NCBI RefSeq assembly: GCF_021018895.1 | Contig: NC_079373.1 | Location: 28,209,102 to 28,273,101, forward strand | Source: Seriola aureovittata | Lineage: Eukaryota; Chordata; Actinopteri; Carangiformes; Carangidae | Length of the DNA: 64,000 nucleotides | Direction: 5' to 3' | Part shown: piece by piece, positions 1 to 9,657 of the stretch | Numbering within the stretch: position 1 is the first letter of the stretch | Layout: each line of letters starts with the position of its first letter | The notes under the pieces: generated by a model | Told to the model about the DNA's origin: nothing | Databases searched by the model: none | The model's input: the letters and a program-made list of their open reading frames with translations, nothing else | Program-made: the position numbers and the translations under genes

Positions 1-61
1 CAGTACACTGTAGTTTAGAGGCTTTGTAAATTAAAACAAGTACACACAGTGTTGGTAAAAT

Positions 62-125
<64 letters not shown>

Positions 126-343
126 AAAAGGTTTTAAAAACATAAAAACTTACTTGCCGGTCTCAGAGCAGCAGCCAGTCAAACTGTGGAGTCGTCGCCT
201 TCTGTCGCTGCCTGCCTTCAGCTGCTGCTCCTCAACACCCCGCCCCTCCCTCCCTTACTCACTCACACTCACACACACACCCTAACACACGCACGCACAC
301 CCACACACGCGCGCACACACACACACACGCGCACACACACACG

Positions 344-382
<39 letters not shown>

Positions 383-527
383 GCACACACACACACACAC
401 GCTGCATATGAACAATGCTGAAAACCAGCCTTATGGTGTCATCACAAGCTTTAATGCTTCTCCTGATGAACAAAACAAGCTCAGCTCATTAGCATAAAGT
501 GTGTGTGTTACATACAGTGTTGGCAAA

Positions 528-562
<35 letters not shown>

Positions 563-771
563 ACTGAGAAGGAGTGTGAGCTATGTCACCGTACAGGTTG
601 TGTGTGTTTGTTTTCTGTAGGTGTGTCTGAACTCTGAATTACTATTTACTCAAATGGCTGAGTGAGTGTACAGGTGAGTGATGGGGTTCACCTGGTTTCA
701 GTCACCTGTTGGACTGGGTGTGATATATGTGATATATAAATGTGTGTAATATGTGATATTTATGTGATATA
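1..771. repeat. Microsatellite-rich flank
   Basis: No gene is seen here. There is a (TG)n run at about 64-122, a CA-rich block at about 264-400 interrupted by CG steps, another (TG)n at about 531-560, and TA/TG-rich sequence up to the retrotransposon insertion point. Short open frames in this stretch are dinucleotide repeats and are not credible genes. Confidence 0.85.
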
Positions 772-1057
772 TGTAACGGACAAGGAAAGAGTTTTGTATA
801 ATTTTTTGTTTTATTTTATTAATTTCACCAAAATCCTTTCTATTATGTGTTTTGACTTATTTTTATGATTATTTTTATGTTATGTCAACATTATTTAACA
901 TTGTTTTCAGAATGAGGTAACCTTATTTATTAATTTTGGCTTCACATTTTATGGTTATTTTATTCTCATAGTCAGCACTTTTATTTTGAAGTTCCATGAT
1001 GTCGGTTGTGATGTCAGATCCGCCTCTCCTCAGTGATCGTTAACCTGATGGAGAGCG

Positions 1058-1330
1058 GTAAGTGTTTGAAATAGCTTAAACTAAAAAGTTCATTTTTTAA
1101 GTTTTAAGTGTAGTTGGAAGCAGTTAAATTTGAGAATATTGGTCTGTGATGTGTTTGTAAAGGTTTTAGGTCATGTATGGTTTGTTGTTCATCTGCACGT
1201 TGAACGAAGAGAGCAAGCTAGCTTGCCGGAGCTCTCCCTGTGGGTGTGTGTGTGGGTGCGGAGGGGTGCGTCTAAGCGCACATGTTAATTCATCTCTCCT
1301 TATCTTTGTTTCTTTGTTTTTGTGTGTTAG
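1058..1330 (+). other. Intron-like segment inside the LTR
   Basis: This 273-nt segment starts GTAAGT and ends TTAG. Removing it joins 1033-1057 to 1331-1383 and gives exactly the contiguous 78-nt sequence found again at 1449-1526. That is the signature of an intron next to its spliced copy. The 3'LTR has the same arrangement (8635-8907 and 9026-9103). Confidence 0.7.
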
Positions 1331-1540
1331 GTAGCCGGTCGTGGAAATGTGTAAACGCTCACACTCAGAATGTCACATTACAGGTATGGGTGCAGCTGAT
1401 TGTTTATGGAGGAATGTTTAGTTTAAAATTTATTTCATTTCAAAGTCGGTGATCGTTAACCTGATGGAGAGCGGTAGCCGGTCGTGGAAATGTGTAAACG
1501 CTCACACTCAGAATGTCACATTACAGATTGTGGGGAACAG

Positions 1541-1546
1541 AATAAA
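1541..1546 (+). promoter_or_regulatory. LTR polyadenylation signal
   Basis: AATAAA lies about 100 nt before the end of the LTR, where the R/U5 boundary would be expected. The equivalent in the 3'LTR is 9118-9123, which would serve to end element transcripts. The exact cleavage site cannot be read. Confidence 0.6.
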
Positions 1547-1643
1547 GAAAATTCACGTGGCAGCATCTCCAGTGTCCGGTATCTCATATTGCACCTGAAC
1601 ACAACGCAGAATTGTCGGGACTTCAAGGCTGTTCCGGCTACAT

Positions 1644-1661
1644 TGGTGCCGTGACCCGGAT
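1644..1661 (+). promoter_or_regulatory. Primer-binding site, tRNA-His type
   Basis: TGGTGCCGTGACCCGGAT lies one base after the 5'LTR. Its first 16 bases match the complement of the usual vertebrate tRNA-His 3' end (including CCA) with one mismatch. This is the normal position for the minus-strand cDNA primer site. The tRNA identity rests on my recall of tRNA-His and was not searched. Confidence 0.75.
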
Positions 1662-1843
1662 CTCTTCGCCACGGATCATCGCCAGAGTGATCACCGGTGG
1701 TTGCTGGAATAAGTAGAGACTTAAAAAAAAAAAAAAAAACGCCATTGACACTCTTGTTTTTGTAAATTGATTTTGTTAAGTTTTTTTTCTTGGACTGTGT
1801 GCATGCCAAGTGTTACTAACCTTCCCACATTACTTTTGTACGA

Positions 1844-3355
1844 ATGTCAACCTACTTGGTTAAAATGGCTAATGGTAGGGATGTAAACAGGCCACCTAAT
1901 GATGATGAGGGTGGTGTAGTAATGACTCTGGGGCGAGGCAGGTTTTTGGGTGATTCCACTCCAGTTAAAGGTGTCAGCAAAGTGGGCCACCCAGTTTTAT
2001 CTTCCACTCGCATGCACCATGACATCACTAGCCCACAACAGCAGACGCCTAATCCATTCAGCTTTACAGGCATGGGGAGAGGTGCAAGCGCAGTACGTCC
2101 TCGTACATCATTTTCCCCTCACGTGCTCGCTGATGAATTCTCTCCCATGCAACAAAAAACTAATGAAGATATCAGCTCTCAGGACATAGGGAACCTCATA
2201 ACTCAACTAGCACATCAAATTGGCGAGAGCATTGCAAACCAGATACAGAAGACCACAGGTAAACAGAATGACACAAGTGTCCCCACACCCAACATAAACA
2301 CAGGGGAAGGTCATCCTGAGTTAAACCTGACAGGGGTGAAGCTTGTAATGCAGGCAGATGTCAAAGAGCCGCCACACTTCAGGGGTGATGGGACAGACAA
2401 ACACACAGTACACGAATGGGAGGAAGTTATGGACGTCTATCTGAAGAAAAGGGGTATTCCACCCAATGAGCACTCCCAAGAGATAATGTCAAAATTGGTG
2501 GGAAAGGCTAGAGATGTTGTAAGGGTGACTTTGCGCAGCATCCCCTCTTTAAAACCTGCTGAAGACCCCAAGCTTGTTTTTGATATTCTCAAACAGCATT
2601 TCAGTGAAGTAACATATTCCTCAATGCCCCTAGCAGACTTCTACAACACCGTACCTCTGGCTGGAGAAAGCCCCATGGACTACTGGATCCGCCTGAACAA
2701 AGCCGTGGATGTAGCAGATGAGTGTCTGAGAAGGCAGGGGAAGAATATCGGAGATCCCGCTCATGAAGTCACTATGATGTTTGTAAAGCATTGCCCTGAC
2801 CCTGCACTCACCAGTGTCCTGAAATGCAGAACGGCAGAGAAATGGACATCACATGAAATACAGGAACATCTCATTGAACATCAGAGGGAGGCCAAGACAA
2901 GAAATCAAGGTAAAACATACCGGCCACCACAGCAGAGGCAGGTTAGTGCTCACGTTCAGGCTTCAACACTGGAAGATGTATCTACTGATAATGTGAGGGA
3001 GCACACTTGTGAGCAAAACATGACAGGGCCATTGTCCACTCCTCCTGCTGAGAGTACTTGCATTCAGTCACTCATCAGTCTGCTGGATCGTGTTTTGGAG
3101 CAGAAGACTCAGACGGCAGTCAATATAAGACCAAACAGAGAACAAGCAAATTCTCCCCAAAGGAGATGTAAAGTCTGTCAGGCAGCTGATCACTCTACTA
3201 CAATGCACTGCAGACAGGAGAACTTGTGCATGAACTGTTTCAGACCAGGTCACTGGAGGCGAGAATGTCGGCAACGCAGGCCAGGACGCAATGCCCCACC
3301 CCACCTCAGCCAGTCTCCACCCACAGAAGGGCAAGCTACAGCACCTTTAAACTAA
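1844..3355 (+). CDS. gag: Retrotransposon Gag polyprotein
   Basis: A 503-codon frame starting at the ATG at 1844 and ending at TAA 3353-3355. The N-terminal ~150 residues are low complexity. The middle (roughly residues 165-350) is the capsid-like region typical of gypsy Gag, with PHFRGDG and a WEEVMDVYLKKRG segment. The C-terminus carries two zinc knuckles: a C-X2-C-X4-H-X5-C variant (CKVCQAADHSTTMHC) followed by a regular CX2CX4HX4C (CMNCFRPGHWRREC), as expected for RNA packaging. The stop codon directly follows a -1 slippery heptamer, so a fraction of ribosomes should read on into pol. No premature stops are seen. Gag would form the cytoplasmic particle. Confidence 0.9.
   Translation: MSTYLVKMANGRDVNRPPNDDEGGVVMTLGRGRFLGDSTPVKGVSKVGHPVLSSTRMHHDITSPQQQTPNPFSFTGMGRGASAVRPRTSFSPHVLADEFSPMQQKTNEDISSQDIGNLITQLAHQIGESIANQIQKTTGKQNDTSVPTPNINTGEGHPELNLTGVKLVMQADVKEPPHFRGDGTDKHTVHEWEEVMDVYLKKRGIPPNEHSQEIMSKLVGKARDVVRVTLRSIPSLKPAEDPKLVFDILKQHFSEVTYSSMPLADFYNTVPLAGESPMDYWIRLNKAVDVADECLRRQGKNIGDPAHEVTMMFVKHCPDPALTSVLKCRTAEKWTSHEIQEHLIEHQREAKTRNQGKTYRPPQQRQVSAHVQASTLEDVSTDNVREHTCEQNMTGPLSTPPAESTCIQSLISLLDRVLEQKTQTAVNIRPNREQANSPQRRCKVCQAADHSTTMHCRQENLCMNCFRPGHWRRECRQRRPGRNAPPHLSQSPPTEGQATAPLN
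3346..3352 (+). promoter_or_regulatory. -1 ribosomal frameshift heptamer T TTA AAC
   Basis: The heptamer is in the correct register relative to gag (CCT TTA AAC TAA) and lies immediately before the gag stop. Slipping one base back places ribosomes in the pol frame at codon CTA (3352-3354). This matches the observed -1 relation between the two frames, which overlap openly from at least 3226 to 3355. A GAGGG/CCCTC pairing at about 3399-3415 and GC-rich sequence downstream could supply a structured stimulator. Confidence 0.85.
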
Positions 3356-6300
3356 ATAGCTCACACTCGGAGAGGGGACGTGTGGGCATCAAAGAGGGAA
3401 CCCTCGAATGTGGTGAAGATTTAAAGGAGGTGTATTCAAAAATATGCAAAGCAATGCCTGATACCACAGTAATTGTTCAAAACATCCACAGGGTTGAAGC
3501 ATTTGGTGAATTATTTCACGCTCCTGTGACCATAAATGGTTCTGTTCAGCTGCGAGGATTACTTGACTCTGGATCGATGGCTTGCACAATCAGTGAGGTT
3601 GCAGAACGGAGACTCTTATCTGAAAATACCTTGATCCAACAACAAGAAATGACACAGAACATTGTCCTTGTTGGTTGTGGAGGAGTGCGGGTGAGCCCAA
3701 AGTGCATGTATGACATGGAACTGACATTGTATGGGATTAAGTGCATGGTACCAGTTTTGGTGGTTGCTGGTCAGAATGATGAACTCATTGTAGGCACCAA
3801 CCTGTTGAAGTATGTAGTCCGTCAGATGAAGAAGGATGATACTTACTGGAAACTTGTCTCATGCAATGGACAGGAGTCTGCAGAATGCGAACGGTTCTTG
3901 GAGATGATGGCTGGCCTCACAAGGTGGAGAGGGGAGGATGTGCCAGACAAGGTGGGAACAGTCAAGCTGACACAGGCAGTGACACTACAACCTCAGCAGG
4001 AGTACTTGTTGTGGGGCAGGTTGCCAAGTAATGTCCCTATGTCACCTGGGAGTACAGTGATGGTGGAGCCCACCTCATCTAAGTGTGCCCCCCGAGGCAT
4101 AATGGTCGGCAGAGTGGTCACACACTTATGGGGAGATGGCTGGACTCCAATGAGAGTGACAAATATCACTGGAAAGCCCCTCACCCTAAAAAGAAACTGC
4201 AAGCTAGCAGATGTCTCTCCTTGCGTGGCAGCCGAAGACTTCACATTGCTTCAAGGCTCCTGTCAGAAAGAAAATGACACGGATAAGACAACACATGACC
4301 GACATAAGACTGTGGATAACACTGACCTGAAACATAAACTGAAGGACCTTGGACTGGGAGATGTTGACATTGACGGTTGCCAGGTGAGCCCCTCTACCAA
4401 GAATCAGCTGGTGGAAATGCTTGAACAATATCAAGATGTGTTCTCAAAGCACCATCTAGATTGTGGGGAAGCCAAGGGCTTTGTGCACAGGATTCGGCTC
4501 ACAGACGACCATCCCTTCCGCCTCCCATATCGCAGAGTGCCCCCGGCTCATTACCAAAAATTGCGCCAAGTCCTCACTGAAATGGAAGAGCAAGGAATCA
4601 TTCGAAAATCAGTGAGTGAATTTGCTTCCCCTTTGGTGATGGTTTGGAAAAAGAACGGTGACCTCAGGATATGCACAGATTTCCGGTGGCTGAATGCGAG
4701 AACCATAAAGGATGCTCACCCTCTGCCTCATCAAGCAGACTGCCTTGCTGCCCTTGGCGGGAATTCGGTTTTCAGCACCATGGACTTGACATCAGGGTTC
4801 TATAACCTGCCCATGCATGAGGAAGACAAGAAGTACACCGCCTTCACAACACCACTGGGCTTGCATGAGTATAACAGGATGCCACAAGGCCTGTGTAATA
4901 GCCCTGCATCCTTTATGAGAATGATGCTGAGCATCTTTGGTGACCTCAACTTTAGCACCCTGCTGTGCTATCTCGATGACCTCCTGGTCTTTGCTCCGTC
5001 AGAGCAAGAAGCCCTCAACAGACTGGAGGCCGTCTTTCAGAGGCTGAGAGAACACAACCTGAAGTTGAGTCCAAAAAAGTGTCATCTGTTGCGACGCTCC
5101 GTGAAATTCCTCTGCCACCTTATTGATGGTGATGGGGTGGCTGTTGACCCAGGAAAAGTGGAGGTCATTGTCAGGATGACAAGGAAAGATTTGATGGAAG
5201 ATGACGGCTGCACACCTTCAGTTCGGAGAGTGAAATCGTTCCTTGGAATGATATTCTATTACCAACATTTCATTCCGAACTGTTCCTCTATCGCCAAGCC
5301 TCTGTTTGCTCTCACAGCTGGCCAAAAGCGAAGAGGAAAGACTGGCAAATCAAACCAGAAGACAGGGGTTTTCAGAAAGCTAAAACCTACAGATTGGACC
5401 GATGATTGTGACTCCGCCTTCCTCAGTCTCAAGGACAAGCTCCTGAACTGTGTGGTCCTCGCACACCCAGACTTCTCCAAACCGCTGGTCCTCTCCATCG
5501 ACGCCTCTCTCAATGGTCTAGGAGCGGTTTTGTCCCAGATACCAGAGGGTGAGACAAAGGCCCGTCCAATCGCCTTTGCAAGCAAGACTCTGACTGGCTC
5601 ACAAAAGAGGTATCCCGCCCATCGCTTGGAATTTTTAGCGCTCAAGTGGAGTGTTTGTGAGAAATTCGGTCATTGGTTGAAGGGACATTCTTTTACAGTG
5701 TGGACCGATAATAATCCATTGACTTATTTGATGACTAAACCAAAACTTGATGCCTGTGAACAGCGGTGGGTGGCCAAGCTGTCCCCATACACCTTCAGCA
5801 TCAAGCATATCCCCGGAACGAAGAACGTTGTGGCGGATGCCTTGAGTAGAGACCCTTTTTCCAGGTCAGTGAGTCAAAGGCTGATCAGTGAGCCATACGA
5901 GGATCTCGTGGCAGAGGCTAAGGCTACAAAGGCGGAAGGAGTGCAAGATGTTTTTCGGTGCAGGGTTCAATGCTCTCAGGCACCTGACTCAGTCTGTGCA
6001 AGTGCAAATGTCTCTTGTGGCAATCAAATTGGAAGTCAGAGTTCCTCTGATGTTAAATCCATTTGTGTAGCTCACATTGAGTGGGAAGAGGCAGCAGAGT
6101 CACGAGCGGTACAGTTTTTTAAGGCTCTTCCTCAGATAGCACCTTCCGAACAAGAGGCACTTCCAGCTCTGTCTCTTGAGGAACTTCGGCACAGTCAGGA
6201 GTCGGACCCATACATTCGGGGGGTTTTGCTATTTGTAGAACGGGGAGAACCGCCATCCAGAAGGGAGAGAAGTAACTTACCTCATAAGGCACGAGCACTC

Positions 6301-7968
6301 TGTAAGCAATGGCATCGTCTGAGAGTTCAAGATGGAGTCCTCTATAGGACAATCAGGGACCCATTGACTAGACACACAAGGTATCAACTCGTCTTACCAT
6401 CGACCTGTAAAGCCAAGGCCCTTTCTGGAGTGCATGATCTCGCGGGGCACCAAGGACAAGCCAGAACCCTGCACCTTGCCAGACAGCGCTTTTTCTGGCC
6501 ACAAATGGAAAGAGACATTAAGGATTACGTGAAATGCTGCCGACGATGTGTCCTTGCAAAAACCCCTGAACCAGCTGCCCGAGCTCCATTGGAGAGCATC
6601 CACACCTCAGCACCCATGGAGTTGGTGTGTATCGATTTTTGGAGCGCCGAGGATAGCAAGCAGAGATCTGTGGATGTTCTGGTTGTAACAGACCACTTCA
6701 CAAAGTTGGCTCATGCTTTCCCCTGTGTAAACCAGACGGCGAAACAAGTTGCAAAGAAGTTGTGGGATAATGTGTTTTGCATATATGGTTTTCCGGAGCG
6801 GATTCATTCCGATCAGGGAGCCAATTTTGAAAGCAAACTAATATCAGAACTCCTCAGTCTCGCAGGGGTAGCAAAGTCACATACAACGGCATATCATCCT
6901 ATGGGAAACGGACAGACTGAAAGATTCAATAGGACGCTAGGCAGTATGCTACGTTCCTTACCACTGGCAGCAAAACAACACTGGGCACAGCAGATACAAA
7001 CCCTGACATTCGCTTACAATGCTACTGTGCATGAAACAACTGGATATGCTCCATTCTATCTGATGTTCGGTCGAATCCCTAGACTCCCGGTAGATATGGT
7101 CTTCCAGCAGGTCCTTAAGGACACCAATGTGGTTGACTACAAGACCTATGCTGGCAAACTGATGGCGAGCCTTCGTGAAGCTGCTAGTATTGCCCAGCAG
7201 CATGCAAGAAAAGAACAGCAGCATCAAGCCGATGGCTACAACAAAAAGGTCCGGGGCACCTGTCTGAATGTGGGGGATAGAGTTTTGCTTGCCAATAAAG
7301 CAGAGAGAGGGAAGAGAAAGTTGGCAGATAAGTGGGAACCCACAATCTATACAGTCATAGACTGTAATCCCCAAACTCACATCTACAAAATCAAGGATGA
7401 GAGTGGAAAGACCAAGGTGGTGCATCGGAACTTGATATTGGATGTGAGCTTTTTACCAATCCCCGAACAAACCGGTGCAGAACCCAGTTCAGCCACCACA
7501 GATGAGATCAGTGGGTCTCAGACTCGGCTAGCAGATGCCTTGAGGGGTCTGTCAGAGGAAACTTCAGAGATCCGGACAAACTCATGGGTGAGCATGTCAC
7601 CGGATGTTGACTGTGAGTCATTGGGGGATGGTAAGGAGACGAAAGAGATGGATGAGAGGTCAGAATCCTCAACTTTGGACACTGATCAGATGTCATGTGC
7701 AGGTTCTCATGACAATTCTGCAGATGGTGGGAGTGTGGAACGGAGGGAGGAGGTTTTACCTCCGAGAGACTTGCCTGATGTTACAGTGGATGGTGATCAA
7801 GCACCAATGCAAAATTCAGGGCTTGAGAGACATGCTGTCAGGACCCGTACAGGCAGGGTTGTTAAGGCGGTTAATCGCCTAATTGAGAACATGGCCCAGA
7901 AACCACTTCCAAGGGGTATTATGAGAGGGTTTGGCAGAAAATCTCAGTCTTTGCTGACTCTGTTCTGA
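3352..7968 (+). CDS. pol: Retrotransposon Pol: protease, RT, RNase H, integrase
   Basis: An intact frame, open from at least 3226 and entered by -1 frameshift at 3352, ending at TGA 7966-7968 (about 1538 residues after the shift). Domains in order: aspartic protease with DSG (3565-3573); reverse transcriptase with the YLDD active site (4969-4980); RNase H with the SIDAS motif (Asp codon at 5500) and a WTDNN motif near 5701; integrase with an H2C2 zinc domain (about 6430-6555) and a catalytic triad at codons 6634 (D), 6811 (D) and 6919 (E), giving D-X58-D-X35-E. A GPY/F-like region follows integrase near 7270-7450 and then an acidic Ser-rich tail; no clear chromodomain is seen. Enzymes copy the RNA into cDNA and insert it into the genome. 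No frame damage is seen. Confidence 0.93.
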   Translation, partial: LNSSHSERGRVGIKEGTLECGEDLKEVYSKICKAMPDTTVIVQNIHRVEAFGELFHAPVTINGSVQLRGLLDSGSMACTISEVAERRLLSENTLIQQQEMTQNIVLVGCGGVRVSPKCMYDMELTLYGIKCMVPVLVVAGQNDELIVGTNLLKYVVRQMKKDDTYWKLVSCNGQESAECERFLEMMAGLTRWRGEDVPDKVGTVKLTQAVTLQPQQEYLLWGRLPSNVPMSPGSTVMVEPTSSKCAPRGIMVGRVVTHLWGDGWTPMRVTNITGKPLTLKRNCKLADVSPCVAAEDFTLLQGSCQKENDTDKTTHDRHKTVDNTDLKHKLKDLGLGDVDIDGCQVSPSTKNQLVEMLEQYQDVFSKHHLDCGEAKGFVHRIRLTDDHPFRLPYRRVPPAHYQKLRQVLTEMEEQGIIRKSVSEFASPLVMVWKKNGDLRICTDFRWLNARTIKDAHPLPHQADCLAALGGNSVFSTMDLTSGFYNLPMHEEDKKYTAFTTPLGLHEYNRMPQGLCNSPASFMRMMLSIFGDLNFSTLLCYLDDLLVFAPSEQEALNRLEAVFQRLREHNLKLSPKKCHLLRRSVKFLCHLIDGDGVAVDPGKVEVIVRMTRKDLMEDDGCTPSVRRVKSFLGMIFYYQHFIPNCSSIAKPLFALTAGQKRRGKTGKSNQKTGVFRKLKPTDWTDDCDSAFLSLKDKLLNCVVLAHPDFSKPLVLSIDASLNGLGAVLSQIPEGETKARPIAFASKTLTGSQKRYPAHRLEFLALKWSVCEKFGHWLKGHSFTVWTDNNPLTYLMTKPKLDACEQRWVAKLSPYTFSIKHIPGTKNVVADALSRDPFSRSVSQRLISEPYEDLVAEAKATKAEGVQDVFRCRVQCSQAPDSVCASANVSCGNQIGSQSSSDVKSICVAHIEWEEAAESRAVQFFKALPQIAPSEQEALPALSLEELRHSQESDPYIRGVLLFVERGEPPSRRERSNLPHKARALCKQWHRLRVQDGVLYRTIRDPLTRHTRYQLVLPSTCKAKALSGVHDLAGHQGQARTLHLARQRFFWPQMERDIKDYVKCCRRCVLAKTPEPAARAPLESIHTSAPMELVCIDFWSAEDSKQRSVDVLVVTDHFTKLAHAFPCVNQTAKQVAKKLWDNVFCIYGFPERIHSDQGANFESKLISELLSLAGVAKSHTTAYHPMGNGQTERFNRTLGSMLRSLPLAAKQHWAQQIQTLTFAYNATVHETTGYAPFYLMFGRIPRLPVDMVFQQVLKDTNVVDYKTYAGKLMASLREAASIAQQHARKEQQHQADGYNKKVRGTCLNVGDRVLLANKAERGKRKLADKWEPTIYTVIDCNPQTHIYKIKDESGKTKVVHRNLILDVSFLPIPEQTGAEPSSATTDEISGSQTRLADALRGLSEETSEIRTNSWVSMSPDVDCESLGDGKETKEMDERSESSTLDTDQMSCAGSHDNSADGGSVERREEVLPPRDLPDVTVDGDQAPMQNSGLERHAVRTRTGRVVKAVNRLIENMAQKPLPRGIMRGFGRKSQSLLTLF

Positions 7969-8348
7969 GGTGTGATAGATGGGGGTACAGCTACGTACAA
8001 ATTGTAGTATTTTTTATTTTTTTTATTTATTATTTTTTTTCATTCATTATTCATCATCATTCTTATGTATCTTCTTGTTCATGCACGATAAATGTTTTCA
8101 TTGGTAGGGTTGTGTGCCAAGATTGGGTGTGGTGTATAAGGCACCATATTAACTAGGAGACACAGTAGCCTGATCAACTTCTGTCTTCTCTGAACTTATT
8201 TCATAAGTAGCTTTTCATGCTGTATTGAGGAATCTGATTCCGGGGGTCATCTTGGTTTGAGTGAATGTGACCATTGTAGATTGCACAAATTACTGATTAC
8301 AGTTCCTTCCTAATGTTTGGGATTTTGGAGAAATTAAGGAGGGGTGAA
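7969..8348 (+). other. Retrotransposon 3' noncoding region, no env
   Basis: This 380-nt stretch between the pol stop and the 3'LTR is T-rich at first (8009-8060) and has no long frame in any phase. The element therefore lacks an envelope gene at the usual position. It ends with the purine tract. Confidence 0.75.
8336..8344 (+). promoter_or_regulatory. Polypurine tract
   Basis: AAGGAGGGG lies four bases before the TG of the 3'LTR and is the likely plus-strand cDNA primer. The TGAA gap between tract and LTR is slightly unusual. Confidence 0.65.
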
Positions 8349-9219
8349 TGTAACGGACAAGGAAAGAGTTTTGTATAATTTTTTGTTTTATTTTATTAAT
8401 TTCACCAAAATCCTTTCTATTATGTGTTTTGACTTATTTTTATGATTATTTTTATGTTATGTCAACATTATTTAACATTGTTTTCAGAATGAGGTAACCT
8501 TATTTATTAATTTTGGCTTCACATTTTATGGTTATTTTATTCTCATAGTCAGCACTTTTATTTTGAAGTTCCATGATGTCGGTTGTGATGTCAGATCCGC
8601 CTCTCCTCAGTGATCGTTAACCTGATGGAGAGCGGTAAGTGTTTGAAATAGCTTAAACTAAAAAGTTCATTTTTTAAGTTTTAAGTGTAGTTGGAAGCAG
8701 TTAAATTTGAGAATATTGGTCTGTGATGTGTTTGTAAAGGTTTTAGGTCATGTATGGTTTGTTGTTCATCTGCACGTTGAACGAAGAGAGCAAGCTAGCT
8801 TGCCGGAGCTCTCCCTGTGGGTGTGTGTGTGGGTGCGGAGGGGTGCGTCTAAGCGCACATGTTAATTCATCTCTCCTTATCTTTGTTTCTTTGTTTTTGT
8901 GTGTTAGGTAGCCGGTCGTGGAAATGTGTAAACGCTCACACTCAGAATGTCACATTACAGGTATGGGTGCAGCTGATTGTTTATGGAGGAATGTTTAGTT
9001 TAAAATTTATTTCATTTCAAAGTCGGTGATCGTTAACCTGATGGAGAGCGGTAGCCGGTCGTGGAAATGTGTAAACGCTCACACTCAGAATGTCACATTA
9101 CAGATTGTGGGGAACAGAATAAAGAAAATTCACGTGGCAGCATCTCCAGTGTCCGGTATCTCATATTGCACCTGAACACAACGCAGAATTGTCGGGACTT
9201 CAAGGCTGTTCCGGCTACA
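8349..9219 (+). repeat. 3' LTR
   Basis: 871 bp, the same length as the 5'LTR at a constant offset of 7577 bp, with no difference found when read side by side. It repeats the intron-plus-spliced-copy arrangement (8610-8634, 8635-8907, 8908-8960, 9026-9103). Confidence 0.95.
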
Positions 9220-9501
9220 TATACATGAAATGTGACATATGTTATTTATATGTGATTTATATGATATATATGTGATATATAAATGCGTGTGATATGTGAT
9301 ATATATGTTATGTGAGATATATATTTGTTCTCTCTCTGTTCTCTCTGTTCTCTGTGTTCTCTTGGTTCTGTGTTCTCCCCTCCCTCAGTCAGAAAGTCTG
9401 TGATGGCTCAGTCATGCGTGGAGGTCATTGTTGTGAGCTGCAGCTGTAAACAGAGAGCGGCAGGCAAGCTCTGTCCTGTCCTCCTTCAGGTCCTCAGGGC
9501 C

Positions 9502-9536
<35 letters not shown>

Positions 9537-9640
9537 GAACGCCATGACACAATAAATAAAACAATGTGTGGTTCATTTCCTGTTGATGGACAAACAGTTT
9601 CTTCTTCTTGGGAATAATTTCACGTCTCTCAGAACATTGT
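9220..9640. other. Downstream flank of dgkz, no gene seen
   Basis: TA/TG-rich sequence continues from the insertion site. CTCTGTT-type short repeats lie at about 9327-9375 and a (GTT)n run at about 9504-9537. The open frames come from these repeats. Nothing else is recognised. Confidence 0.6.
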
Positions 9641-9651
9641 TACTGACATGC

Positions 9652-9657
9652 TTTATT
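9652..9657 (-). terminator. Candidate dgkz polyadenylation signal
   Basis: The plus strand reads TTTATT, so the minus strand reads AATAAA. It is the first AATAAA I find downstream of the dgkz stop codon at 11649. Use of it would give a ~2-kb 3'UTR that includes the 10.1-11.3 kb minisatellite. This is inference; transcript data would settle it. Confidence 0.4.

Larger units (their letters stand above)
772..1642 (+). repeat. 5' LTR
   Basis: The 871-bp long terminal repeat begins TGTAACGG and ends GGCTACA. It carries an AATAAA signal at 1541-1546. It contains an internal duplication: blocks at 1033-1057 and 1331-1383 are separated by a GTAAGT...TTAG segment (1058-1330), and the same two blocks are fused without it at 1449-1526. 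Confidence 0.95.
772..9219 (+). mobile_element. Complete Ty3/gypsy-like LTR retrotransposon
   Basis: An 8448-bp element bounded by two 871-bp direct LTRs (772-1642 and 8349-9219), each starting TG and ending CA. A 4-bp direct repeat TATA flanks it (768-771 and 9220-9223), although the site lies in TA-rich DNA. The order is 5'LTR, tRNA-His primer site, gag, pol (protease, reverse transcriptase, RNase H, integrase), purine tract, 3'LTR. Integrase lies after RNase H, which is the Ty3/gypsy (Metaviridae) order. No env-like frame lies between the pol stop and the 3'LTR. I found no LTR differences by eye and no stops in gag or pol, so the copy looks recent and possibly competent. It sits downstream of dgkz in the opposite orientation. 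Confidence 0.95.

Noticed and set aside
7969..8348. Search for an env gene in the retrotransposon
   Set aside because: No long frame in any phase between the pol stop and the 3'LTR.
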